A stretch of 64,000 bases of DNA from Actinomycetaceae bacterium (GCA_028724905.1 JAQYTG010000004.1:62001-126000); one strand, 5' to 3'. Numbered from the stretch's first letter, positions 53,148-62,595 are shown. Notes: generated by a model from the sequence alone, not told the origin. A program made the numbers and translations.

Positions 53148-53185
53148 GTGGCGTATGCGCCAGAATGATCGTACGCATACGCCAC
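53148..53185. terminator. 12-bp hairpin in SBP-permease spacer
   Basis: gtggcgtatgcg-...-cgcatacgccac. Confidence 0.55.
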
Positions 53186-53241
53186 ACTTCTCATCTTGCG
53201 TCAGGAAACTACTGACTTTTTACTGACTTTTCGGCTGCCTG

Positions 53242-54537
53242 CTATTTAGCAGCTGCTGCTGCGAATTCTTTCTGCAAGCCAGCAATGTCGATAGATCCGC
53301 CGGTGTACTTGCCCAGCGAAGCGTTCATTGCTTCAGTCACGGTGAGCGGGAGGGCTGCGCCGTGAGCGATCGAAGAGACGATCTTATCGGCCTTGAACGA
53401 CTTCATGGCATCTTGCTGATAGGCAGAGAATTCGCCGATTTCTTCGTCGGTCAGATCAGAACGAGCAGGGATAGAGCCCTTGATCTTGTTGAAGGCAATC
53501 TGGCCTTCTTTCGAGGAAATCGTGCTCAGCCATGCTTTTGCGCCATCAGCGTGCTTGGCGCCCACGGGGAGCGTGAACGAATCTGCGAGGAAGTCAAAGA
53601 CGCCATCGGTGCCTGGCACGGGCCATGCAAAGAAGTCTTCATTGTATTTTTTGCCGGCAGCGTCGAATGCTGGCGGCGTCCAGTCGCCCATCACGGAGTA
53701 GGCTTGCGTGCCATCTCCCTTGATGACGCCAGCCATTGCGGGCTCCCAGTCTTCACCGAAGAACTTCGGATCGGCAAATTTCATCAGCTTGTCGAAGTGA
53801 TCGAAAGCCTTGGTGACGGAGGCATCATCCCACTTAAGTTCGCCAGCCATGAGCTTGTTGTAGTTGTCAGCTCCGAGATCGGCGATGAGGGTGGTCTCCA
53901 GCAGCTCAAGCTGCGTCCAGGCCATGCCGACGGCCAGTGGATATTGCACACCGGCGTCACGCAGTTTCTGCAAATCAGCGAGCCAAGCATCGAGATCGGC
54001 AGGAGCTTTAGATGGGTCGATTCCCGCTTTATCCAAAGCTGCTTTGGATGCCCACACCACGTTGGCGCGGTGGATATTCGATGGGATGGAGTAGATCTTG
54101 CCGTCTACCGTCACGCGGTCTACAAGATCTTTCGGGAAAGCGTCGCGCAGTTTGAACTCGTCGTAGAGAGCCGAGACGTCTTGCAAATATCCAGCGGCGA
54201 TATCGGCTGAAAGTTCAGCGCCTGCGTGAGCCTGATAGCTGTCCGGTGGATTCTTAGCCGCAAGGTCTGCTTGGAGTTTCTGCTTGGCCTGGGAGCCGCC
54301 ACCACCAGAGACAGCTTGATTAACGAATTTAATGCCTGAGTTTTGCTTGGCAAATACTTCTTGGAGGGCGTTGTAGCCGTCTTTCTCAGAGCCTGCAGAC
54401 CACCATGAGACGACGCCCACTTCGGTACTACCGGCGCCACCCCCCCCTGATCCAGAATCGGCCTTATTAGTGCCACCGCACGCAGAGAGTGCAAATGCGA
54501 GTGACGCTGCGGCGATGCCCGCAATAAGTTTGCGCAT
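53242..54537 (-). CDS. sugar ABC transporter substrate-binding lipoprotein (CUT1)
   Basis: 'MRKLIAGIAAASLAFALSACGG' lipobox; SBP fold motifs 'VVSWWSAGSEKDGYNALQEVFAKQNSGIKFVNQAVSGGG'. Confidence 0.92.
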   Translation of the reverse strand: MRKLIAGIAAASLAFALSACGGTNKADSGSGGGGAGSTEVGVVSWWSAGSEKDGYNALQEVFAKQNSGIKFVNQAVSGGGGSQAKQKLQADLAAKNPPDSYQAHAGAELSADIAAGYLQDVSALYDEFKLRDAFPKDLVDRVTVDGKIYSIPSNIHRANVVWASKAALDKAGIDPSKAPADLDAWLADLQKLRDAGVQYPLAVGMAWTQLELLETTLIADLGADNYNKLMAGELKWDDASVTKAFDHFDKLMKFADPKFFGEDWEPAMAGVIKGDGTQAYSVMGDWTPPAFDAAGKKYNEDFFAWPVPGTDGVFDFLADSFTLPVGAKHADGAKAWLSTISSKEGQIAFNKIKGSIPARSDLTDEEIGEFSAYQQDAMKSFKADKIVSSIAHGAALPLTVTEAMNASLGKYTGGSIDIAGLQKEFAAAAAK

Positions 54538-55154
54538 ACTATGCTCCTTTTTATGTATGTCGCGCACCTACAAGCTCCGTTACTCGTGTGTACGCGCCCA
54601 ATTTCGTGAACGGCTGCCGATCGCGCTAGCTAGCAGACACCTGCTGTGAGCTGGCACGGACGGGCACTGCCGTCACTAACCGCCATCGGTGATGGCATGG
54701 GTCTATTATAAAGCTGACGCGGGTAGCAGGAATTATTCACGAGAATGCAGAGGCAAATGTGTCCAAATCGTTACACTCTGGTGTTCAGGCGTGACGCCAA
54801 AGCGGAGCGAAAGTCCTGCAAGCTGCGTGAGGTCGCCGAGGTTTGAGAGCTTCGAGACTGAGAGCCCCACAACCCGAGGTCGCTGAAATCTGAGAGCTGT
54901 GGAGGTCGCCGAGGCCTGAGAGTTCAGCGAGCCGCCCTGCCAGCGCTTTGAGCGCTGCCAGGCTAGTGAGCGCTCAGGCCAGGCTAGTGGGCCAGCGCGG
55001 TAAGTGCTTGATATTGCCTCCGACTGGGTTGCCGGCTTGCACTGGCTTGTCAGTTCACTGGACTCTATCAGCTCACTGTGGTCTGTGCCAGGTTCTGCCA
55101 GCTCGTCACTTCTGCAGCTAACGGCGCTCTACCGGTTTACTGGGCTCTATCAAT

Positions 55155-55640
55155 TCAGTGAGCCAGCGCGTTCGTATTCTCAGTGCCGCGGAAGACCACG
55201 AATTTCCACCAGAGGAACTCGCCGATGAAGTTGATGATCATGGTGAAAATTTTTATCACCCAATCGAGCCAACCAAGCTGCGCCAGAGCGTTGCCCCACC
55301 AGCTGGAAGCGGGGATAAACAGCGCATAGAAGAGCGCCACGAGCAGCATAGCTTTGGGCACATTACCGGCACTCTTGAATGTGTACCTGCGGTTTAGTGT
55401 GAAGTTGTACAGCACCGAGAGGGTCAGCGATATGGCGTGCTTCACCCAGTATGCTCAGCCAGGGGCGAGCCACTCCAACACCGCAAATGAGGCAGCTTCT
55501 ACCACGCCAGCGCTGATGGAGAGCAGCGTAAATTTGATGGCCTGTATCTGTGTCTCGTTGAGCTTCGCCATTGAGCCTCCTGCATTGGTGCAATCACGCC
55601 ATTGCCACTGCACGATGATGATCGCTCCAACTGCGATCAT
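55155..55640 (-). pseudogene. GtrA-like membrane protein interrupted by one in-frame TGA
   Basis: two ORFs in the same minus frame: '...VEAASFAVLEWLAPG*' then 'AYWVKHAISLTLSVLYNFTLNRRYTFKSAGNVPKAM...' (GtrA 'fxxNRRYTF' motif). Confidence 0.75.
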
Positions 55641-55952
55641 GCGATTATCATACAGCTGGTTGCCAGCTGCGTGGTGTCATTGCGTGACGAGGTCGGGGCA
55701 ATTGCGTGACGAAAAACTGACGCGAAAAGCTGACGCGAAAAGCTGAAAAGAAAAAACGAAAGGTGTGTTCATGGCTCGCGGGCATTGCGCACCTGATCCA
55801 CGGGGATCGCGCACCTGACCCACGAGTATCATGGAGCCCAGGTCAGGAAGCTCCGGCTCTCACCAGTGAGGGTACGTGCTGACCCACAGCATCGGGCGCT
55901 TGGCTCGTGAGTATCACGCGCCAAGGGACGAATATCAACTAATCACTGCCGT

Positions 55953-57617
55953 CTAGGCACCGTCAATTGCCGTGCTAGCGGCTGCTTGCATATCCAGTGA
56001 GCTTCCGCCGGCTCCGCCATCATCAGATTCATTCATAATTTTGTAAATCTTCCGATTGGCTTGGTAGAGCATCGTGAAAATCTTGAAATTCCGATCGTAG
56101 ATCTCGCGGTTGGCGGGGTTTGGCTGGTAACGATGGTTGGCCTTAATTTGCGTGGATGCCTGGGCAATGGTGGCATAGACGCCGAGACCCACGGCCACGA
56201 GCATGGCTGCACCCACTCCGCCGACGTTTTGCGGATAGTCCATCGTCTCCACCGGCCGTCCCAACACGTCTGCCAGGATTTGTGCAGTCACGGGTGAGAG
56301 TGCGCCGCCGCCTGCGAAACGGATCACCTCAGAGGCCGGTACTTTGCGTTCCGAGGCTTCCAGCAGCCAGCGCAGATGCATACATACGCCCTCTAGCACG
56401 GCGCGAATCATCTCTGACTTTCCGGTTTCGATTCCCAGGTTGAAAAACATTCCGCGCACGAACGGGTCTTCAAAGGGCGAACGATTCCCATGTAGCCAGG
56501 GGGCAAAGATCACGCCGCCGGAGCCAGCAGGCACCTGATCGACGACGGCGCTCATATAGTCATACATACTCTCGTAGGCAGTCTCCGGATCGTCAGCCAC
56601 AGTGGCCTGATCTACGTACATATTGATCTCGTCTGCGGCCAGATGATCGCGCACCCACTGGAAGCATTTTCCAGCTGTTTCTAGCTCGGCGAAATAGTTG
56701 AAGAGGCCGTGCTCGGCTCCGGTGACGGCAGCAATCATCGCCTGCAGATCCACGGTCGGTTTGTTGATGGTGGTGCCCACCCAGCCGGATGTGCCCCAAT
56801 AGACGTGCGTAGCTCCAAGGGTGCCGGCGCCAGCGCCCACTCCGATCAACGAAGCATCCCCGCCGCCCGCGAATACCGGAATGCCTGGCTGTAGCCCTAA
56901 TTCGCGGGCTTGCTGTTCGCGCAGTTTCCCTACGATCGCTGTAGATTCCACGATTTTAGGCAGGTGTGTAATATCCACCCCGAGCATCTCGCATTCGGCT
57001 TTGCTCCAGGCTCGGCCATCAGATTTCTTATCTACAAGCAGTGTAGAGAAGGCAGAATCCTCGGAGCGCACGCAGATGCCCGTCATTCGTGCGGCGATAT
57101 ATTCTTTGACGTCCAGCCATTTGTAGATTTTGGCAAACACCTCGGGTTCGTTGGCTTTCACCCACAGGTATTTCCACACCGGATCTTTCGCGGAAGCCGA
57201 AGCGACGCCGGTGTGCGAGAGGGAGCGCAGCAGCGTGGATGCATTCATGCCCGAAATTTTGATGCCGCGATCAAAAACAGCGCGCTGCTGGACGGCTCCG
57301 CGCTGATCCATATAGCTCATTGAGGGGCGTAGAGCATTCGTATTCTCATCGACGAGCACTAGCGCCTGCATTTGAGCGCAGAAAGAAATGCCCTCTATGT
57401 GCGCCATCTGCTCGGGGTTGTTGCGCGAGAGGGTGGCCATGGAGATGCAAATCTTCTCCCACCATTCGTCGGGATCTTGTTCAACGCCGCCATCGGGAAG
57501 CACGGTGAGTCCGTATTCTTCCACCTCGGCGTCAATCAGATGAAAAATTCCATTTTGGTGATCGTAGAGTGAGGTTTTCACGGCCGTGGTGCCCAGGTCG
57601 TACGTGAGAATCAGCAT
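55953..57617 (-). CDS. FGGY-family carbohydrate kinase (xylulokinase-like)
   Basis: 'MLILTYDLGTTAVKTSLYD...FAGGGDASLIGVGAGAGTLGATHVYWGTSGWVG...RFAGGGALSPVTAQILADVLGRPVE'. Confidence 0.9.
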   Translation of the reverse strand: MLILTYDLGTTAVKTSLYDHQNGIFHLIDAEVEEYGLTVLPDGGVEQDPDEWWEKICISMATLSRNNPEQMAHIEGISFCAQMQALVLVDENTNALRPSMSYMDQRGAVQQRAVFDRGIKISGMNASTLLRSLSHTGVASASAKDPVWKYLWVKANEPEVFAKIYKWLDVKEYIAARMTGICVRSEDSAFSTLLVDKKSDGRAWSKAECEMLGVDITHLPKIVESTAIVGKLREQQARELGLQPGIPVFAGGGDASLIGVGAGAGTLGATHVYWGTSGWVGTTINKPTVDLQAMIAAVTGAEHGLFNYFAELETAGKCFQWVRDHLAADEINMYVDQATVADDPETAYESMYDYMSAVVDQVPAGSGGVIFAPWLHGNRSPFEDPFVRGMFFNLGIETGKSEMIRAVLEGVCMHLRWLLEASERKVPASEVIRFAGGGALSPVTAQILADVLGRPVETMDYPQNVGGVGAAMLVAVGLGVYATIAQASTQIKANHRYQPNPANREIYDRNFKIFTMLYQANRKIYKIMNESDDGGAGGSSLDMQAAASTAIDGA

Positions 57618-57876
57618 GAGCCCTCCTTGGTGCGCGCCGTGGGATTGCGAGCGCGCGACAGTGCAAACTTCGTACATTCTATACCGAGGAGGAGTGAGAG
57701 GAGAACGCGCGGAGGCGGGAGAAAAGCGCTCGCTGGTGACGGGCAGCTCTCTTTTCTGTGCTACTGCTGGTGTGTATGAGAACCGTTGGTTCTAGCAGCT
57801 CGGCGGGGAGCGGCGTCACTCATTTTTATTGAAATGGCGTAAATAAGCGGAAATCTACAGTTTGTAGGTATATGAT

Positions 57877-57971
57877 TTGCGATGCGTTGCGCCATGCGGC
57901 GAGCTAGGATAGAGCCAATGCGTCGCAAACCACAATGTTGCAGACTCAACCGAAAATGTTGCAGATTCAAC
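57877..57971. promoter_or_regulatory. operator-like cluster: 10-bp inverted repeat plus two 17-bp direct repeats at 21-bp spacing
   Basis: tttgcgatgc (57877) / gcgtcgcaaa (57920); aatgttgcagactcaac (57934) and aatgttgcagattcaac (57955). Confidence 0.5.
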
Positions 57972-57993
57972 GTTCGCACAGGAGGCGTTCCCG

Positions 57994-59457
57994 ATGGCTA
58001 TGAATCAACCGAGTGCGGCGGCAATTACTCGCCAGCTCGATGAACTCATCAAAAAACCCATATATTCGATCAGCCCAGCAGCGCTGAAAGACTATGAGGA
58101 GAACTACTTTGAGGCTAAATGTCGCACCAGTAAGGCGGCGATCACAGAGGCCAAGAAAGTCATTCCAGGAGGGGTACAGCACAATCTGGCGTTCAACTAT
58201 CCTTTCCCACTGGAGTTCGTAAAAGCTAAAGACACGTTCCTGTGGGACGTAGACGGCAATAAGTATTTCGATTTCTTGCAAGCTGGCGGGCCGACGGTGC
58301 TCGGCTCCAACCAAGACGTGGTGCGCGAACACGTGATTGAGCTGCTCAACGACGGCGGCCCGAGCACTGGCCTTTTCCACGAGTATGAATACAAGCTGGC
58401 CAAGTTGATCGTGGATTTGATCCCCAATGTGGATATGTTCCGAATGCTTGGCTCTGGCACTGAAGCCTGCATGGCGGCGATCCGCGTGGCGCGGCTGGCC
58501 ACCAAAAAGAAGCACGTGCTGAAGATGGGCGGCGCCTACCACGGCTGGAGTGATTCGCTCGGCTACGGTATTCGAGTGCCTGGCTCAAAGTGGACTCAGG
58601 CGCACGGCGTGCCGCACGCATATTTCAAGTACACCGATGAGTTTTTCCCTGGTGATCTGGAGGATCTGGAGGCAAAACTCAAGCTCAAGAAACTCCACGG
58701 CGGCACGGCGGCGGTGATGATCGAACCCATCGGGCCAGAATCTGGCACCCGTCCGCTCGACAAAGAGTTTTTGCTCGGGGTGCAAGAGCTGTGCCGTAGA
58801 TATGGGGCGTTGCTGATCTTCGATGAGGTGGTGACGGCATTCCGTATCAGCGAGCACGGAGCCCAAGGGTACTTCGGGGTTTCACCCGATCTCACGGTGT
58901 TTGGCAAGGTCATAGCTGGCGGATATCCTGGGGCTGGCGGCCTGGGGGGCAAACGCGAATATATGAAGTACCTCGGAGCCGGATTGGACGACGGCGAAGT
59001 GAAAGTCCACAAAGCTCTTGTGGGTGGCACGATGAGTGCCACACCGCTCTCGTGTGTGGCCGGCTATTGGGCGATCAAGACCATCGCTGAGACGGGTGCG
59101 TGCCAGAAAGCCGGAGAGATGGGCGATCGCATGACGAAAGGGCTACGTGAGCTCATTGCCAAGTATCACCTCCCATTCGTGGCCTGGAATGAGGAATCAG
59201 TGTGCCATCTGGAGACGGTAGGCACGATGCACTTTGCGATCGACTGGCACAAGCCGTGGACGATTCCGAACGTGCTGAAAGAGACGTCGGTCCGCAAGAA
59301 AGAAATGGAACACATGGGCGCTGCCTATATGGCAGAGGGGCTCGTGACGCTCGCAGGTTCGCGCTTGTACACCAGCGCTTCTTATACGCCGGAGCTGATT
59401 GACGAAGCGCTAGAGCGCTTTGACCGAGTGTTCCAGCACGTAGAGCAGGTGGGCTGA
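57994..59457 (+). CDS. class III PLP aminotransferase, glutamate-1-semialdehyde aminomutase-like
   Basis: 'IPGGVQHNLAFNYPFPLEFVKAKDTFLWDVDGNKYFDF...LIFDEVVTAFRISEHGAQGYFGVSPDLTVFGKVIAGGYPGAG'. Confidence 0.88.
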   Translation: MAMNQPSAAAITRQLDELIKKPIYSISPAALKDYEENYFEAKCRTSKAAITEAKKVIPGGVQHNLAFNYPFPLEFVKAKDTFLWDVDGNKYFDFLQAGGPTVLGSNQDVVREHVIELLNDGGPSTGLFHEYEYKLAKLIVDLIPNVDMFRMLGSGTEACMAAIRVARLATKKKHVLKMGGAYHGWSDSLGYGIRVPGSKWTQAHGVPHAYFKYTDEFFPGDLEDLEAKLKLKKLHGGTAAVMIEPIGPESGTRPLDKEFLLGVQELCRRYGALLIFDEVVTAFRISEHGAQGYFGVSPDLTVFGKVIAGGYPGAGGLGGKREYMKYLGAGLDDGEVKVHKALVGGTMSATPLSCVAGYWAIKTIAETGACQKAGEMGDRMTKGLRELIAKYHLPFVAWNEESVCHLETVGTMHFAIDWHKPWTIPNVLKETSVRKKEMEHMGAAYMAEGLVTLAGSRLYTSASYTPELIDEALERFDRVFQHVEQVG

Positions 59458-60938
59458 TGGCACAGCAAAGTTCCGGCAAAAGTGCTGGCAAGCATGAGTC
59501 TGCCTCTGGTGAGCAGGGATCTGTGCCCGTGAACGGATCCGTGAATGATCCTGTGGGTGAGTTTGCGGCTGAGTCTGCACGTGAGTTTACAAGTGATTCA
59601 GTGGGCGAGTTTGCGGCTGAGTCTGCACGTGATTCGGTGAGCGGTTCTGCAAGTGACTTTGCGGGCAGATATCCCGCGCGCGAGCAGCAAGAGATGGCTG
59701 TGATTGCGGCGGCGCAGACGCTACTCGCTGAGGGGCTCGTAGCTCGCACGTGGGGGAATCTATCAGCGCGGATTAGCTCTGATCGCTTCGTGATCACCCC
59801 CTCAGGGCGTGATTACCGCGATCTGGCAGGGGCAGATTTAGTGCAGGTAAACCTCGATGGAGAATGGGAGGGAACGCATAAACCATCGGGAGAGAAAGGT
59901 ATCCATGCGCTCATTTATCGAGAGCGCCCCGATGCGAAATTTATCATTCACACCCATCAGCCTTACGCTTCGGCGCTCTCCCTGGGCGCGAAAAGCTATA
60001 AGCTGCCCGCTGATCTGCAAGAATTGCTGGGCGCGCGCGTGCTCCCCATCGCCAGCTATGGTTTGCCGGGTACGAAGAAACTACACAAAGCCATGTTGGA
60101 GGCAGTGCGGCGCACGGGGGCGCGAGCCGTGCTCATGCGGGCTCATGGGTTGCTGGTATTCGGCGGTGACGCCCAGGAGGCACTCGCCATTGCGCGCGCC
60201 GTGGAGAAATTCTGCCGCAGCGTATATCTCACCCGCGTCTCCATCGTGCCCGAAGACGACGTTCAGGTTCAAGATGGTTCAGGCAGTGGCGGCGTGCTCA
60301 GCGCAGAGCGGATCTGGACGCGCAGCGGGATGGCTGCACGGGGAGCCGGTGCTTATGGCGCAGAATCGAGCGGTGTAGCCGCTGATGGCATGGCCACGGG
60401 TGGATCAGCCACAAACGGGATGGCTGGGCAGAATCGGGCGCAGGCCGGCGCCGAAGCGGCCCTAGAATCGGCGGCATTAGGCCCAGAAGAGCAGGCGAAA
60501 GCCGAGGTGGCAGCGCTCTTTGCCGCGCGCCCAGACGTGCACTGCATTATCGGAGAATCCGATCCGGCAGTGCTGGCGCACAGCACCGGCCTGCGCCCAT
60601 ACCTCGACGATTTCTCGCAGATTGTGGGGCTGAAAGCCGGCACTGTGGAGCACAGCGTGCGCTCTGCGCGGGGAATCGTACACGGCAAAGTTTTCGGTGC
60701 CCTCAAGAAAGTGGGCGTGCCAGATCTTGGCCTGTCCAATGCGGCATTCGGGGTGTATGCCTATTGCATGGGTAAGGATGTGGAAGATGCGCAGGCTGTG
60801 CAAATGGTGCTCCACAAGAATGCGCTCGCGGCTAGCTTTGGCCGCACGTATGCAGCTAAACCGCTCGGCAGTCTCGACGGAGCACTGCAGCACGCCGTCT
60901 ACGCGCTGCAGTATTCCAAGTTGAAAGACGAAAGCTGA
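59457..60938 (+). CDS. class II aldolase/adducin-family protein, two-domain, with repeat-containing N-terminus
   Basis: 'LAEGLVARTWGNLSARISSDRFVITPSGRDYRDL...IIHTHQPYASALSLG' plus C-terminal second domain 'IGESDPAVLAHSTGLRPYLDDFSQIVGLK'. Confidence 0.85.
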   Translation: MAQQSSGKSAGKHESASGEQGSVPVNGSVNDPVGEFAAESAREFTSDSVGEFAAESARDSVSGSASDFAGRYPAREQQEMAVIAAAQTLLAEGLVARTWGNLSARISSDRFVITPSGRDYRDLAGADLVQVNLDGEWEGTHKPSGEKGIHALIYRERPDAKFIIHTHQPYASALSLGAKSYKLPADLQELLGARVLPIASYGLPGTKKLHKAMLEAVRRTGARAVLMRAHGLLVFGGDAQEALAIARAVEKFCRSVYLTRVSIVPEDDVQVQDGSGSGGVLSAERIWTRSGMAARGAGAYGAESSGVAADGMATGGSATNGMAGQNRAQAGAEAALESAALGPEEQAKAEVAALFAARPDVHCIIGESDPAVLAHSTGLRPYLDDFSQIVGLKAGTVEHSVRSARGIVHGKVFGALKKVGVPDLGLSNAAFGVYAYCMGKDVEDAQAVQMVLHKNALAASFGRTYAAKPLGSLDGALQHAVYALQYSKLKDES

Positions 60939-61071
60939 CGGCAGCGGCTGAAGACTAGCAAACTGACAATTAACGAGCTGACAATTAACGAGCTGACGGC
61001 TGTGAACTGATGGCTGTGAATTAACAGCTGGCGAACTGCGGTCGGCGATTCAAATCCGAGCTCGACATCAT

Positions 61072-61119
61072 TGATCCGCCCGCTAGTACCACCTGGGAGT
61101 GATACTAGCGGGCGGATCA
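61072..61119. terminator. 17-bp perfect stem-loop between convergent aldolase and ROK genes
   Basis: tgatccgcccgctagta-ccacctgggagtga-tactagcgggcggatca. Confidence 0.7.
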
Positions 61120-61176
61120 TTGTGAGCTGTGATGCTCACAGGCAGCTAAACCTTCAACCACCGGCGAATGCGCTAT

Positions 61177-61250
61177 AAAGCATGGGCGAACGCGCATATC
61201 GCGGCTAGATCTTAAAGCATGGGCTAGCGCGCATATCGCGGCTGAAACTT
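61177..61250. repeat. 2 x 37-bp tandem duplication
   Basis: aaagcatgggcgaacgcgcatatcgcggctagatctt / aaagcatgggctagcgcgcatatcgcggctgaaactt. Confidence 0.9.
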
Positions 61251-61269
61251 AAACCGCGAGCTTTACAAC

Positions 61270-62454
61270 TCACGAGGCGGTCATGGAGGCATAAGGATTG
61301 CGGAAGAAATGCTCGAACGCAGCAAAACACGCGCCGGTGGCGGAGGCAAGTACTCCATGCTCATCAGCTATGACGGAGATAGTGTTCCAGCGAGAACTCA
61401 GGGTGCGGTATTTCAGCTCGGCGTGCAATATGTGCTCAAAGTGGGGTAGGAGCAGCCCGAGATTTCCCCCTAATATCACTAGATCGAGATCTAGCAGGTT
61501 AAAGACGTTCGCAATCCCGCGCCCAAGGGAAACTGAAGCAGTGTCAAGAGCTGCACGTACGTCGTCATCCCCAGCTAAAAAGCGTTCAATGAAAGTCTCT
61601 ATTGTCTCTCCGAGCGGGATGTGTGCTCGGCGGAGCAATGCATCTTGCCCAAGGTATTGTTCGAGGCACCCGTTTGCTCCGCAGGTGCATTGCGGGCCAG
61701 TGGGGTCGATGCAAATGTGCCCAATCTCGCCAGCCCACCCGTGTTTGCCTTTGAAGATGGAGCCATTAATCATAATCGCCGAGCCGATTCCCACTTCTCC
61801 TGAGAGATAGAGAAAAGTGTGATTTTTGGTGGCACGCCCAGGGGAGGTGTAGAGAGAGGCGAAAGCCGAGGCGTCGGCCTCGTTGAGCACGCAAAATTGC
61901 GCTTCGGGGAAGGGGATAGATAGGTAATCCAAGGGGGCTAGATCCGTCCAGCCAAGGTTGGGGGCTGTGAGTAGATGGTTGGTGTGCTCGTCCACGAGCC
62001 CAGGCAGGCACAGGCTCACGCAGATCACGTGGGCGCCAGCGGGCTTTTCCCATTGGTCAAGAAGTTTCTGAACGGCTGCAAACACTGTGGCAGGCTCGGA
62101 GTTTCGATTGCTGGTGCGCGTGACGGTGGACAACACACGGGCGCCGGAAAGATCGAGCACCACGATGGCAATGTAGTTAATGTTGATTTCAATGCCGATG
62201 CTGAGATACGCCAGCTGAGTGAGAGCCAGTGGTAGCGATGGGCGCCCTGCCGAGGCATAGGTAGGCTCTAGCTCGCGTATGATGTGGCGCGACATGAGAT
62301 CTTCTACTAGGCGCGAGACCGTCGCTTTCGTCAGTCCAGTGCGTGCAGCTACGGCTGCGCGTGACGGCGGTTCGGCACTCTGAGCGATGGTGCGCAGGAC
62401 GAGTGACGAGTTTTGCTCTCGAAGAGTCTGAGCTTTCATCGCTGCGTGTGTCAT
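61270..62454 (-). CDS. ROK-family transcriptional regulator (XylR-like)
   Basis: HTH 'PSRAAVAARTGLTKATVSRLVEDLMSRHII' + ROK sugar-kinase fold with 'GHICIDPTGPQCTCGANGCLEQYLG'. Confidence 0.92.
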   Translation of the reverse strand: MTHAAMKAQTLREQNSSLVLRTIAQSAEPPSRAAVAARTGLTKATVSRLVEDLMSRHIIRELEPTYASAGRPSLPLALTQLAYLSIGIEININYIAIVVLDLSGARVLSTVTRTSNRNSEPATVFAAVQKLLDQWEKPAGAHVICVSLCLPGLVDEHTNHLLTAPNLGWTDLAPLDYLSIPFPEAQFCVLNEADASAFASLYTSPGRATKNHTFLYLSGEVGIGSAIMINGSIFKGKHGWAGEIGHICIDPTGPQCTCGANGCLEQYLGQDALLRRAHIPLGETIETFIERFLAGDDDVRAALDTASVSLGRGIANVFNLLDLDLVILGGNLGLLLPHFEHILHAELKYRTLSSRWNTISVIADEHGVLASATGACFAAFEHFFRNPYASMTAS

Positions 62455-62595
62455 AGTCTCACCGTTGTCTCTAGGTATTCTCTCGGCAGAATAAGGAAAT
62501 TCTCCATGGCCTATCTTAGCGAATGATGCTTGCTGCATAACTTTCCTGCCCACGAAAAGGTGAAGTGTAAACGCTTGACAACGCACAGCTAATAA

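Noticed and set aside
53362-54210. 282-aa ORF antisense to the sugar-binding lipoprotein
   Set aside because: Fully embedded opposite a clear SBP gene; no recognisable domain
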